Shown here: positions 27,064-36,302 of the stretch, piece by piece
Layout: every line of letters begins with the position of its first letter
How positions within the stretch are numbered: the first letter of the stretch is position 1
Assembly (NCBI RefSeq): GCF_003002065.1
Contig: NZ_PVZG01000002.1
Coordinates: forward strand, 1-64,000
Reading direction: 5' to 3'
Length of the DNA: 64,000 bases
Origin: Pseudosporangium ferrugineum
Lineage (GTDB): Bacteria; Actinomycetota; Actinomycetes; Mycobacteriales; Micromonosporaceae
Program-made: the position numbers and the translations under genes
Notes under the pieces: generated by a model
The model's input: the letters and a program-made list of their open reading frames with translations, nothing else
Told to the model about the DNA's origin: nothing
Database searches by the model: none

Positions 27064-27114
27064 GGATAGTAGGCACGGCGGTGGAGGGGGCGCAAGGGCG
27101 TGCTCGATTTCCGG

Positions 27115-27696
27115 CTACCGGGCGGGGTCGTGGCGCAGGCCGTCGAGGAAGACGGCGACGACGCGCTGATTGTGGTCGATTCCCCGCCCCGGCGCCGGCT
27201 GGGACAGCATCGTGAGGGCGTGCAGAAGATCCTCGGCGCCGAGGTCCTCGCGGACCGTCCCCTCGGTCACGGCGGCGTCGAGCAGGTCGGCGACGATCGG
27301 GCCCAGCCGCCGCAGGAAGTAGCCGGGCAGCTCCCGGAACGCCGGATCGCCGGATTGCAGCGCCGAGGCGAGCCCGCGCTTGGTCGCGATCAGCTCGGTG
27401 AACCGCCGGGCCCAGAGGCGCAGCGCCTCCGCCGGCGGGTGCCCGGCGGCCAGCGCGGGACCGGCCTGCGCGACCGCGTCGATGCCGCTCTCCACCACGG
27501 CCTTGACCAGGTCGGCGCGGTGCGGGAAATGCCGGTAGAGCGTGCCGACCCCGACGCCGGCCAGGTCGGTGATCTCCTTCGCGGGCGCCTCCACGCCGGA
27601 GGTCGCGAACACCGCGCCCGCCGCTTCGACCAGCGCGTCGATGTTGCGGCGGGCATCGGCGCGCCGGCGCGTCACCGGCGCCCTGTCCTCGGCCAT
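27115..27696 (-). CDS. TetR-family regulator of the aldehyde oxidoreductase operon
   Basis: 193 residues from ATG 27696, chosen because GGAAGG lies six bases upstream; an in-frame start at 27744 would add a tail with no homology. The helix-turn-helix is [20 protein letters not shown], and the C-terminal domain is of the SbtR-like type ([16 protein letters not shown]). It is encoded just ahead of the PaoABC-like genes on the same strand, and the AT-rich palindrome in between is its likely operator. The inducer is probably an aldehyde or similar substrate. Confidence 0.85.
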   Translation of the reverse strand: MAEDRAPVTRRRADARRNIDALVEAAGAVFATSGVEAPAKEITDLAGVGVGTLYRHFPHRADLVKAVVESGIDAVAQAGPALAAGHPPAEALRLWARRFTELIATKRGLASALQSGDPAFRELPGYFLRRLGPIVADLLDAAVTEGTVREDLGAEDLLHALTMLSQPAPGRGIDHNQRVVAVFLDGLRHDPAR

Positions 27697-27779
27697 CCCG
27701 ACCTTCCTTGCACTGCCGACCGGTTTCCGGAAGGCTCTTCTCACTTATCGTAGGCCGACCTCGATGACGGAGTGATCCG

Positions 27780-28562
27780 GTGAAGGTGCACCACCTCAAC
27801 TGCGGCACGATGCGCCCGCCCGGCGCCTCCCTGGTGTGCCACGTGCTGCTCCTCGAGACCGGCAACGGCCTGGTCCTGGTGGACACCGGTTACGGCCTCG
27901 CCGACGTCGCCGACCCCCGCCGCCGCATCGGGCCGGTGCGCAGCTTCGTGCGGCCCGTGCTCGACGCAGGGGAGACGGCCGCGCGGCAGGTCGAGGGGCT
28001 CGGCTTCCGGCGCGAGGACGTGCGGCACATCGTGCTCACCCACTTCGACGCCGACCACATCGGCGGCCTCTCCGACTTTCCCGAGGCGAGCGTGCACGCC
28101 ACCGCCGACGAGGTGTCCGGCGCGGTCACCGATCCGACCCGGCGCGAGCGGCAGCGGTTCCGCCCCGCCCAGTGGGCGCACGGGCCCCGCCTCGTGGAGC
28201 ACGGGGCGGCCGGTGAGTCGTGGCGCGGCTTCGCCGCCGCGAAGCCCCTGGACGAGATCGCGCCGGGCATCGTGCTCATCCCGCTCCCCGGCCACACCCG
28301 CGGGCACGCCTGCGTGGCGGTCGACTCCGGCAGCGGGTGGCTGCTGCACGCCGGCGACGCGTTCTACTACCGGGGCACCGTCGACGGGAGCGGCGGCGTG
28401 CCGTTCTCGCTGCGTGCGCTGGAGACCATGGTCGCGTGGGACCGGAGCAAGGTGCGCGAGAATCACGCCCGCCTGGCGGCGCTGCTCGCCCGCGACGAGC
28501 CGGACCTGACGGTCTTCTCCGCCCACGACCCGGTCGCGTTCGCCGCCCTCAGCGGCGGCTGA
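27780..28562 (+). CDS. MBL-fold metallohydrolase
   Basis: 260 residues from GTG 27780. The metal-binding motif is [11 protein letters not shown] (His88, Asp90, Asp92, His93), a variant of HxHxDH with Asp in place of the second His, followed by [20 protein letters not shown] and FSAHDP for the remaining ligands. Similar proteins hydrolyse lactones, esters or thioesters. It is divergent from the TetR gene and upstream of the PKS, with 125 bases between; membership in the PKS locus is possible but not shown. Confidence 0.85.
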   Translation: MKVHHLNCGTMRPPGASLVCHVLLLETGNGLVLVDTGYGLADVADPRRRIGPVRSFVRPVLDAGETAARQVEGLGFRREDVRHIVLTHFDADHIGGLSDFPEASVHATADEVSGAVTDPTRRERQRFRPAQWAHGPRLVEHGAAGESWRGFAAAKPLDEIAPGIVLIPLPGHTRGHACVAVDSGSGWLLHAGDAFYYRGTVDGSGGVPFSLRALETMVAWDRSKVRENHARLAALLARDEPDLTVFSAHDPVAFAALSGG

Positions 28563-28687
28563 TCCGCAGTGGACGGTGCCGCCGCGCCGGCCGCCGGGGC
28601 CACGGGCGGTGCCCCCTCGGGCACGATGGGCCCTCCCGCCCGTCACTGACGGGCCCGACCACGATCCACAGTGTCACGATCGGCGCC

Positions 28688-31600
28688 ATGCTCCGAGGCC
28701 CGAGCACCGACGATCACGCCTCCACCGCCGCCTACTCCGCCATCTCCGCCCACGCCGAGGTCCGCCCGATCCCGGAGGTGCTGCGGGACAACGCTCTCCA
28801 CCGGGGCGACCGGCCGGCGTTCTCCGACGACCGGCGTGCGGTCACCTGGGCGCAGGTGGGGGCGCGTACCGCGCGGCTGGCCGTGGCGCTGGCGGTGGAA
28901 CCGGGCGAGCGCGTCGCGTTCGTGCTGGATCACGGCGTGGACCTGGCCGAGGCGGTGCTGGCCACGGTCCGGGCCGGGGCCGTCGGCGCGCCGCTCGGGC
29001 CGCGCGGCACGGACGGCGAACTCGCGACCCTGCTCGCCGGCTGCACCCCCGCCGTCGTGGTGGCCGACGAGCGGCACCACGCCCGGATCGCGCGGCTGGC
29101 CGGACGGCCCGTGCGGCTGCTCGCGCCGGGAGCGGCCAGCGCGCCCGGGGACGCCGTACCCCGCGACGACCCGGGCCTCGACGAGCCCGCGTTCCTGCTC
29201 TACACGTCGGGGACCACGGGCGTACCCAAGGGCGCACTCGCCACCCAGCGGGCCGCGCTGTGGTCCGCGGTCTCCTGCTACGGCCCGCTGCTCGGCCTGA
29301 ACGCCGCCGACCGGCTGCTCTGGCCGCTGCCCATGGCCCACAGCTTCGCCCACTCCCTGTGCGTGCTGGGCGTGACCGTCGCCGGCGCGAGCGCCCGGAT
29401 CGTGGACGCGCCGGACCCGGCCACCGTCGCCCGGCTGATCGGCGAGGAACGCCCCACCGTGCTGGCCGGGGTGCCGGTCACCTACCGGCACCTGCTGGAC
29501 GCCCGTCCGGACCGCACCGGCTCGCTGCGGATCTGCGTGACCGCGGGCGCGGTCAGCGACGCGGCGCTGCGGGCCGACGCGGAGGCGCTGCTCGGAGTGC
29601 CGGTGCTGGACTGCTACGGCAGCACCGAGACCTGCGGCATGATCGCCGTCGAGCCGGCCGCCGGGCCCCGGCGGCCGGGCACCAGCGGGCCGCCGGTGCC
29701 GGGCGTCGAGGTCCGGCTGACCGACCCGGTCACCGGCGGGCCCGCCGACGGCGAGGGCGAGATCCGGGTACGCGGCCCGAACCTGATCCTCGGCTACCAC
29801 GGGCAGCCGGCGGCGACCGCCGAGGCGCTGCCCGGCGGGTGGTACCGCACCGGGGACCTGGGCCGGATCGACGCCGACGGGCACCTCACGGTGATCGGCC
29901 GGACCGGCGACCGCATCGTGCGCGGCGGCGCCAATGTGGACCCGGCCGAGGTGGAGCGGGTGCTGCTGAGCCTGCCGGAGGTGGGCGACGCCGCGGTGGT
30001 GGCACGCCCGCACCCGCTGCTGGGCGAGGTGCCGGTCGCGTTCGTGGCACCGGCCGGTGCGGAACCCGACCCGGCGGTGCTGCTGCGGGCGTGCGCGGCG
30101 GCGCTGTCGGCGTACAAGGTGCCGGAGGAGATCGTCTTCACCCCGGCGATCCCGCGTACCGGCTCCGGCAAGCCGCGGCGGTCGCTGTTGCGCGAGGGGC
30201 TCGCGGCCGTGCCGTCCGCGGAGACGGCCCGCTTCGACGCGATGACCGCCGGCGAGCGCCGGGCCGCGCTGGCCGAGCTCGTCCGCACCGAACTCGCGGC
30301 GATCGGCGGCCCGGTCACCGGGATGGCCACCGCCTTCGCCGACCTCGGCGTGACGTCCGTGCAGGCGGTCACCGTGTGGCACCGGCTCGGGGTGCGTACC
30401 GGGCTGCGGCTGCCCACCACGGTGCTGTGGGACCACCCGAACCCGGCGGCGCTGGTGGCGTACCTGGACTCGCGACTCGGCGGGGCGCCGGCCAGCGTCA
30501 CCGAGCGGCCGCGGACGCCTGCCGAGCCGATCGCGATCGTCGCCGCCGGATGCCGCTTCCCCGGGGGCGTACGGTCGCCCGAGGAGCTGTGGCGGCTGGT
30601 CGACGACGGCGTGGACGCCACCGGCGAGTTCCCGGCGGACCGCGGCTGGGACACCGACGCCGTCTACGACCCCGACCCGGACCGCGCCGGTGCCACGTAC
30701 ACCCGGCGCGGCGGCTTCCTCTACGACGCGGCCGACTTCGACCCCGGCTTCTTCGGCATGTCGCCGCGCGAGGCGCTGGCCACCGACCCGCAGCAGCGCC
30801 TGCTGCTCGAGGTCGCCTGGGAGACGTTCGAGCGGGCCGGCCTCCCGGCGCCCGCCCTGCGCGACAGCGACACCGGGGTCTTCGTCGGCCTCATGCACAG
30901 CGACTACGCCGGGCGCCTGGGCGACAGCCACGACCTCGAGGCACACCTGGGCATCGGCTCGGCGGGCAGCGTGGCGTCCGGGCGGATCGCGTACGCGCTC
31001 GGCCTGCGCGGGCCCACGCTGACCGTGGACACCGCGTGCTCCTCGTCGCTGGTCGCCATGGACCTGGCGGCCACGGCGCTGCGGAATGGCGAGTGCCGCC
31101 TCGCGCTCGCGGGGGGCGTCACCGTGCTGTCCACCGTACGGCCTTTCCTCGCGTTCAGCCGCCAGCGCGGGCTGTCCCCGGACGGGCGCTGCCGCTCGTT
31201 CGCGGCCGGGGCGGACGGCACCGCCTGGGCCGAGGGCGCCGGGCTGGTGCTGCTGGAACGCCTGTCGGACGCCCGCCGCCTCGGCCATCCGGTGCTCGCC
31301 GTGCTGCGCGGCTCCGCCGTCAACTCCGACGGCGCGTCGAACGGGCTGACCGCCCCGAACGGCGCCGCGCAGCGGGACCTGATCCGGCTGGCCCTGGCCG
31401 ACGCCGGGCTGGCGGCGTCCGACGTGGACGTCGTCGAGGGGCACGGCACCGGGACCCGGCTCGGCGACCCGATCGAGGCCGCCGCGGTGCTGGCCACGTA
31501 CGGGCAGGGCCGCGCGGAGCCGGTGCGGCTGGGCTCGGTGAAGTCGAACCTGGGCCACACCCAGGCGGCGGCGGGCGTGGCCGGCGTGATCAAGATGATC

Positions 31601-31972
31601 GAGGCGATGCGGCACGGCCGGCTGCCCCGCTCGCTGCACGGCGACGACCCCTCGCCGCTGGTCGACTGGGCCAGCGGCGCGGTACGCCTGCTCGGCACCG
31701 CGGAACCGTGGCCGGCCGGCGACCGCCCCCGGCGCGCGGCGGTGTCGTCGTTCGGCATCGGCGGCACGAACGCGCACGTGATCCTCGAGGAGCCGCCGGC
31801 CGCGGAGCCCTCCGCCGAGCGGGTGCCGGACGTGTGGGACCGGGCGCCGTGGTGCTCGGCGGGGCGGACGGGGCGGGGCTGCGGGCGTACGCGCAACGAC
31901 TCGCCGGCCTCCCGCCGGACGGGCTCGCCCGGGACGTGGCGTACTCGCTGGCCACCGGTCGGGCGCCGCTGA
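28688..31972 (+). CDS. PKS segment 1: AMP-ligase, ACP and ketosynthase
   Basis: Open from ATG 28688; PKS-like sequence ends near 31838 where the frame must shift. AMP-ligase occupies about 25-515 with [14 protein letters not shown] near 171, [10 protein letters not shown] and the C-terminal Lys in [12 protein letters not shown], so an acyl or aryl acid is adenylated. The carrier attachment site is Ser557 in [10 protein letters not shown]. The ketosynthase (about 610-1035) is complete: Cys784 in DTACSSSL, His in [13 protein letters not shown] and His in [11 protein letters not shown]. After [14 protein letters not shown] the frame encodes unrelated residues up to a stop at 31972, so if the shift is real the product would lack AT and later domains. 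Confidence 0.85.
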   Translation: MLRGPSTDDHASTAAYSAISAHAEVRPIPEVLRDNALHRGDRPAFSDDRRAVTWAQVGARTARLAVALAVEPGERVAFVLDHGVDLAEAVLATVRAGAVGAPLGPRGTDGELATLLAGCTPAVVVADERHHARIARLAGRPVRLLAPGAASAPGDAVPRDDPGLDEPAFLLYTSGTTGVPKGALATQRAALWSAVSCYGPLLGLNAADRLLWPLPMAHSFAHSLCVLGVTVAGASARIVDAPDPATVARLIGEERPTVLAGVPVTYRHLLDARPDRTGSLRICVTAGAVSDAALRADAEALLGVPVLDCYGSTETCGMIAVEPAAGPRRPGTSGPPVPGVEVRLTDPVTGGPADGEGEIRVRGPNLILGYHGQPAATAEALPGGWYRTGDLGRIDADGHLTVIGRTGDRIVRGGANVDPAEVERVLLSLPEVGDAAVVARPHPLLGEVPVAFVAPAGAEPDPAVLLRACAAALSAYKVPEEIVFTPAIPRTGSGKPRRSLLREGLAAVPSAETARFDAMTAGERRAALAELVRTELAAIGGPVTGMATAFADLGVTSVQAVTVWHRLGVRTGLRLPTTVLWDHPNPAALVAYLDSRLGGAPASVTERPRTPAEPIAIVAAGCRFPGGVRSPEELWRLVDDGVDATGEFPADRGWDTDAVYDPDPDRAGATYTRRGGFLYDAADFDPGFFGMSPREALATDPQQRLLLEVAWETFERAGLPAPALRDSDTGVFVGLMHSDYAGRLGDSHDLEAHLGIGSAGSVASGRIAYALGLRGPTLTVDTACSSSLVAMDLAATALRNGECRLALAGGVTVLSTVRPFLAFSRQRGLSPDGRCRSFAAGADGTAWAEGAGLVLLERLSDARRLGHPVLAVLRGSAVNSDGASNGLTAPNGAAQRDLIRLALADAGLAASDVDVVEGHGTGTRLGDPIEAAAVLATYGQGRAEPVRLGSVKSNLGHTQAAAGVAGVIKMIEAMRHGRLPRSLHGDDPSPLVDWASGAVRLLGTAEPWPAGDRPRRAAVSSFGIGGTNAHVILEEPPAAEPSAERVPDVWDRAPWCSAGRTGRGCGRTRNDSPASRRTGSPGTWRTRWPPVGRR

Positions 31973-34900
31973 CGCACCGGGCGGTGGTCCGCGGCGGCGA
32001 CCCCGACGCGCTGCGGGCCCTGGCGCGGGGCGTGCCCCATCCCGCCCTGCACGAGGCCGTGGCCCACCGCGAGCCGCGGACGGCGTTCCTGTTCACCGGC
32101 CAGGGCGCGCACCGGCCCGGCATGGGCCGCGCGCTGGCCGCCGCCTTCCCGGCCTTCGCCGCCGAGTACGACGCCGTGTGCGCCGCGTTCGACGTGCACC
32201 TGGACCGGCCGCTGCGCGACGTCATCGACGCCGGCCCGGAGCTGCTCCAGCGCACCGACTACGCCCAGCCGGCCCTGTTCGCGTTCGAGGCCGCCCTGTA
32301 CGCGCTGTACCGGGCGTGCGGCGTCCACCCCGGCCACCTCGCGGGTCACTCGATCGGCGAGCTCACGGCCGCGTACGCCGCCGGCGTGCTCGACCTCCCG
32401 GACGCCGCGCGGCTGGTGGCGGCGCGGGGCCGGCTGATGGCCGCGCTGCCGCCCGGCGGCGTGATGGTCGCGGTCCGGGCCCGCGCCGACGAGGCGGAGA
32501 AGCTGCTCGCCGACGCATCGGGCCGGGTCGCGCTCGCCGCCGTCAACGGGCCGGGCGCCGTGGTGCTCTCCGGCGCCGAGGACGCGGTCGCCGACCTGGC
32601 CGCGCGGCTCGGCGGCGGGCAGCGCCGGCTGCGCACGAGCCACGCGTTCCATTCGCCGCTGCTCGACGCCATGCTGGACGACTTCCGCGCGGTGGCCGCG
32701 ACCGTGACGTACCGGCGGCCGTCGCTGCCCGTGGTCTCCGCCGTGACCGGGCGGCCCGAGCCGGACGCGCTCGCCACCGCGGACCACTGGGTGCGGCACG
32801 CCCGGGACACGGTCCGCTGGGCCGACGCGGTGGCCTGGCTCGACGGCGCCGGCACCACCGGCTACGTGGAGGTCGGCCCCGCCGCGGTCCTGGGCGTGCT
32901 CACCCGGGAGTGCCTCGCCGCGGACAGCCCCGCCGACGTCATCCCCGGCGTCCGCGACGACGCCGAGGTGCCGGACTTCCTCGACGCCCTGGCCACCCTG
33001 CACGTGCACGGGGTGGCGGTGGACTGGCCGGTCGCGTACGCCGGCAGCACCGCCCGCCGCCGTGACCTGCCGACGTACCCGTTCCAGCGGGCCCGTTACT
33101 GGCTCGACGCGACTCCGCCGGCCGCCGCCTCCGGCCACCCGCTGCTCGGCGACGCGCAACCGGCCGCCGACCGCCCCGAGGTGCGGCACTCCGGCGTGCT
33201 GTCCCTGGGCCGCCAGCCGTGGCTGGCCGACCACGTGATCGGTGACGAGGTCGTGGTGCCCGTCGCGGCCCTGGTCGAGATGGCGTGGCGCGCCGCCGGG
33301 CCCGGCGCCGCCCTCACCGGTCTCACCGTCGACACCCCGCTGGTGCTGTCCGGCGCGACCGACGTCCAGGTGGTGGCCGGGCCGGACGGGGCGATGGCGA
33401 TCTGGTCCCGCCCGTCCGGGCAGGCGGGGGAGTGGACCCGGCATGCCTACGCGGAGGCGGCGGCCCCCGCGGGGGCGGCCCCCGCCGCGCCGGGGACCTG
33501 GCCGCCGCCCGGCGCCCGGCCCGCCGGCGTCGACTACGACCGCCTCGCCGGGGCCGGATTCCGTTACGGGCCCGCGTTCCGGGGGTCACCGCGGTCTGGA
33601 GCGACGAGAGCTCGGTCTACGCCGAGCTGGCGCTGCCCGCCGGGCCGGCCGTCACGGCCGGCGCCTACGGGCTGCATCCCGCGCTGCTCGACGCCGCCCT
33701 GCGCAGCACGCTGCTGGCCGAGCCGCCGGACCGGCTGCGGGTGCCGTTCGCGCTGTCCGGCGTGACGCTGCACGCCCCCGGTGCCGCGGCCGCCCGGGTG
33801 GTCTCGACGCGGCTCGGTCCGGACGAGGTGCGGATCACCGTCACCGACCCGTCCGGCCGGCCGGTCGCCACGGTGGAGTCGATGGTCAGCCGCGAGGTCA
33901 CCGACGGTGGTGCGGCCCGCCGGCACCTGTACCGGCTCGACTGGGCGCCCGCCGGCCCGGCCGGGGCCGCCGGGCCCGCCGAGGTCTTCCGGCCGTCCGG
34001 CGGGGACGGTGACGCACCCGCCCGGGCCCGCGTCCTGCTCGCCGCCACGCTGGCCCGGCTCGCCGGGCACGCCACGGACGACCGGCCCGGCCGCCTCGTG
34101 GTGGTCACCGAGCGCGCCACCGGTCCCGATCCCGACCCGGCCGCCGCCGCGGTGTGGGGGCTGGTGGGCAGCGCCCAGGCGGAGCACCCCGGCCGGTACG
34201 CCCTCGTCGACCTGTGCGGCACCCCGGAGTCCGCGGCGGCCCTGCCCCGGGCGCTGACCCTGGCCGAGCCCCGGCTGGCGATCCGGGGCGGCACCGTGCT
34301 CGCGCCCCGCCTCGGGCCGGCCGGACCGGCGGACGGCGTGCCACCCGCGTTCGACCCGGACGGCACGGTGCTGATCACCGGCGGCACCGGTGGGCTCGCC
34401 GCCGTGCTCGCCCGGCACCTCGTCAGCGCGTACGGAATCCGGCATCTGGTCCTCGCGAGCCGGCGCGGCAGCGCGCCGGAGTGGACCGGCGAGCTCGACG
34501 CCGACGTGGCGGTGGTGGCCTGCGACGTGAGCGACCGCGCGGCCGTCGACCGGCTCGTCGCCCGTTGCGGTCCCGGCCTCACCGCCGTCTTCCACCTCGC
34601 GGGGGTGCTCGACGACGGCCTGCTCACCGCGCTGACGCCCGGACGGCTCGCCGCGTCCCTGGCGCCCAAGGCGGACGCCGCCTGGCATCTGCACGAGGCC
34701 ACCGAGCGGTCCGGCCTCGCCGCGTTCGTGCTGTACTCGTCCGCCGCCGGGGTGCTCGGCCGGCCCGGGCAGGGCAACTACGCCGCCGCCAACGCGTTCC
34801 TCGACGCGCTCGCCGCGCACCGCCGCGCCCGGGGGCTGCCCGCCCATTCGCTGGCGTGGGGCCTGTGGCAGGCCGGCGAGGGTGGCATGGGCGAGCGCGT

Positions 34901-36302
34901 CGCCTCCGGCGCGTCCCGGCGGCGGCTCACCGGCGGCGGCGTGCGGGCCCTCACCGCCGCCGAGGGCGCCGCCCTGCTCGACCGGGCGCTGCGGACCCCG
35001 GAGCCGGTGCTGGTGCCGATCGCCATCGACCGTCGGGACCTCGCGGCGTCCGGGCCCGTGCCGCCGATCCTCGCCGGGCTCGCGCCGCCGCCGGCCCCCG
35101 CGCCCGGCGCCGCCGGCCCGGAGCTCGGCGGCTGGCGCGACCGGCTCACCGCGCTGCCCGAGGCGGAGCGGAAGGACACCCTCGCCGGGCTGATCCAGGC
35201 CGAGGTCGCCGCCGTGCTGGGCTTCCCCGGCGCGGCGTCGGTCCCGGCCGGCCGCGACTTCGCCGACCTGGGCTTCGACTCGCTGGCCGGCGTGCAGCTG
35301 CGCAACCGGCTCAGCGCATTCACCGGCGCCCGCCTGGACGCCACCGTCGTGTACGACCACCCGTCGCTCGCCGCGCTGACCGCCCACGTGTACGCGGCGA
35401 TGGACCTCGGGGCCGCCGGGGAGCCGCCGCCCCCACCGCCGACGGCCGCACCCCCGGAGCGGCTGACCGCCGTGTACCGGCGGGTGCTGCGGACCGAGGG
35501 CGTCCGGGCGGCGCTGGCGCTGCGCTACCTCGCCTCCGCCGGGCTGCCGGCGTTCCCCGCCGCGGACCGGGCCGAGCACGCCGTCGAACCCCTGCGGCTG
35601 GCCGCCGGCGACCCGGCCGCACCCGTGCTCTTCTTCCTGCCCGGCTACCTCGCGCTGGCCACGCCGGCTCCGCTGGGGCTCGCGCGGGCCCTCGACGGCG
35701 CGTACGACCTGCATGCGTTGAGCAACCCGGGGTCCGGGCCGCGCCGGGAGGTCCCGGACAGCGTCGACACCCTCGCCCGGTTGCACGCGGACACCGTGCG
35801 GCGGATCGCCGGGGACCGGCCGGTGGTGCTGGTCGGCTTCTGCACCGGGGGCGCCATCGCGCACGAGGTCGGCGTGCGCCTCGCCGCGGACGGCTTCCCG
35901 CCGGCCGGCCTCGTGCTCGTCGAGACCCATCACGGCGCCGCCGGCCGTGACGACCCGCGGTCCCTCGCGCTCGTCGAGAGCGACCGCGAGCTGCCCGAGG
36001 AGCTGTTCCACGGGGTCTTCACCGATGCCGCGATGCTCGCCGGCGGGGCGTACCTGCGGCTCTTCGACGCCTGGAAGCCGGGCCCGTCGCCGGTGCCGGC
36101 GCTGCTGCTGCGGGCGGGCCCCACCCGCGAGATGCTCGCCGCCGACCCGGCGGGCGACTGGCGGCCCCGGTGGCCGCTGCCGCACGAGGTGATGGACATC
36201 CCCGGCGACCACGACAGCGTGCTGAGCGCGGACGGCGCGAGCACCGCGGCCGCCCTGCGCACCTGGATCGAGGCCCGTGCCGGGCTGGAGGGGGACGAAT
36301 GA
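28688..36302 (+). CDS. type I polyketide synthase: AMP-ligase-ACP-KS-AT-DH-KR-ACP-TE, reading frame interrupted twice
   Basis: One continuous PKS of about 2,540 residues can be read if one base is restored at each of two G runs: near 31836-31838 (GGG, four G expected) and at 33581-33585 (GGGGG, six G expected). Order of domains is loading AMP-ligase, carrier, KS, malonyl-type AT, DH, KR, carrier and thioesterase; there is no ER. This would activate a carboxylic acid, add one malonate (or several if iterative), reduce and dehydrate it, and release an alpha,beta-unsaturated acid or an ester. The chorismatase three genes on suggests a 3-hydroxybenzoate-type starter. The three in-frame parts are listed separately below. 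True mutation, sequencing error and slippage cannot be distinguished here. Confidence 0.8.
31834..33765 (+). CDS. PKS segment 2: malonyl-type acyltransferase and N-terminal half of dehydratase
   Basis: PKS-like sequence resumes in a second frame at about 31834 (a GTG is available there) with [18 protein letters not shown]. The AT shows [14 protein letters not shown], the active-site motif GHSIGEL and the specificity motif HAFH in [17 protein letters not shown] plus HAFH indicate malonyl-CoA. The dehydratase begins at about 33115 (HPLLGDAQP) with catalytic His in [14 protein letters not shown], where the fifth motif position is Asp instead of the usual Gly. At FRYGPAFRG (33585) the frame leaves the PKS and stops at 33765. 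Confidence 0.8.
   Translation: MGPGAVVLGGADGAGLRAYAQRLAGLPPDGLARDVAYSLATGRAPLTHRAVVRGGDPDALRALARGVPHPALHEAVAHREPRTAFLFTGQGAHRPGMGRALAAAFPAFAAEYDAVCAAFDVHLDRPLRDVIDAGPELLQRTDYAQPALFAFEAALYALYRACGVHPGHLAGHSIGELTAAYAAGVLDLPDAARLVAARGRLMAALPPGGVMVAVRARADEAEKLLADASGRVALAAVNGPGAVVLSGAEDAVADLAARLGGGQRRLRTSHAFHSPLLDAMLDDFRAVAATVTYRRPSLPVVSAVTGRPEPDALATADHWVRHARDTVRWADAVAWLDGAGTTGYVEVGPAAVLGVLTRECLAADSPADVIPGVRDDAEVPDFLDALATLHVHGVAVDWPVAYAGSTARRRDLPTYPFQRARYWLDATPPAAASGHPLLGDAQPAADRPEVRHSGVLSLGRQPWLADHVIGDEVVVPVAALVEMAWRAAGPGAALTGLTVDTPLVLSGATDVQVVAGPDGAMAIWSRPSGQAGEWTRHAYAEAAAPAGAAPAAPGTWPPPGARPAGVDYDRLAGAGFRYGPAFRGSPRSGATRARSTPSWRCPPGRPSRPAPTGCIPRCSTPPCAARCWPSRRTGCGCRSRCPA
33585..36302 (+). CDS. PKS segment 3: end of dehydratase, B-type ketoreductase, ACP and Cys-type thioesterase
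   Basis: From GTC 33585 the third frame reads [18 protein letters not shown] and continues to TGA 36302. DH second motif is [12 protein letters not shown] (Asp present; the usual Gln/His is Arg). The KR has [19 protein letters not shown], catalytic Ser in [10 protein letters not shown], Tyr in [11 protein letters not shown], and the LDD of AGVLDDGLL, which marks a B-type KR. ACP Ser is in [12 protein letters not shown]. The thioesterase nucleophile motif is GFCTGGA, a Cys instead of Ser, with His in [10 protein letters not shown]. No start codon precedes the conserved region, so this part cannot be an independent gene. ATGA overlap links it to the halogenase. Confidence 0.8.
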   Translation, partial: VTAVWSDESSVYAELALPAGPAVTAGAYGLHPALLDAALRSTLLAEPPDRLRVPFALSGVTLHAPGAAAARVVSTRLGPDEVRITVTDPSGRPVATVESMVSREVTDGGAARRHLYRLDWAPAGPAGAAGPAEVFRPSGGDGDAPARARVLLAATLARLAGHATDDRPGRLVVVTERATGPDPDPAAAAVWGLVGSAQAEHPGRYALVDLCGTPESAAALPRALTLAEPRLAIRGGTVLAPRLGPAGPADGVPPAFDPDGTVLITGGTGGLAAVLARHLVSAYGIRHLVLASRRGSAPEWTGELDADVAVVACDVSDRAAVDRLVARCGPGLTAVFHLAGVLDDGLLTALTPGRLAASLAPKADAAWHLHEATERSGLAAFVLYSSAAGVLGRPGQGNYAAANAFLDALAAHRRARGLPAHSLAWGLWQAGEGGMGERVASGASRRRLTGGGVRALTAAEGAALLDRALRTPEPVLVPIAIDRRDLAASGPVPPILAGLAPPPAPAPGAAGPELGGWRDRLTALPEAERKDTLAGLIQAEVAAVLGFPGAASVPAGRDFADLGFDSLAGVQLRNRLSAFTGARLDATVVYDHPSLAALTAHVYAAMDLGAAGEPPPPPPTAAPPERLTAVYRRVLRTEGVRAALALRYLASAGLPAFPAADRAEHAVEPLRLAAGDPAAPVLFFLPGYLALATPAPLGLARALDGAYDLHALSNPGSGPRREVPDSVDTLARLHADTVRRIAGDRPVVLVGFCTGGAIAHEVGVRLAADGFPPAGLVLVETHHGAAGRDDPRSLALVESDRELPEELFHGVFTDAAMLAGGAYLRLFDAWKPGPSPVPALLLRAGPTREMLAADPAGDWRPRWPLPHEVMDIPGDHDSVLSADGASTAAALRTWIEARAGLEGDE

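Noticed and set aside
28220..28687. Longer PKS N-terminus starting inside the MBL-fold gene
   Set aside because: The upstream residues are Arg-rich and unlike any ligase; homology begins just after ATG 28688.
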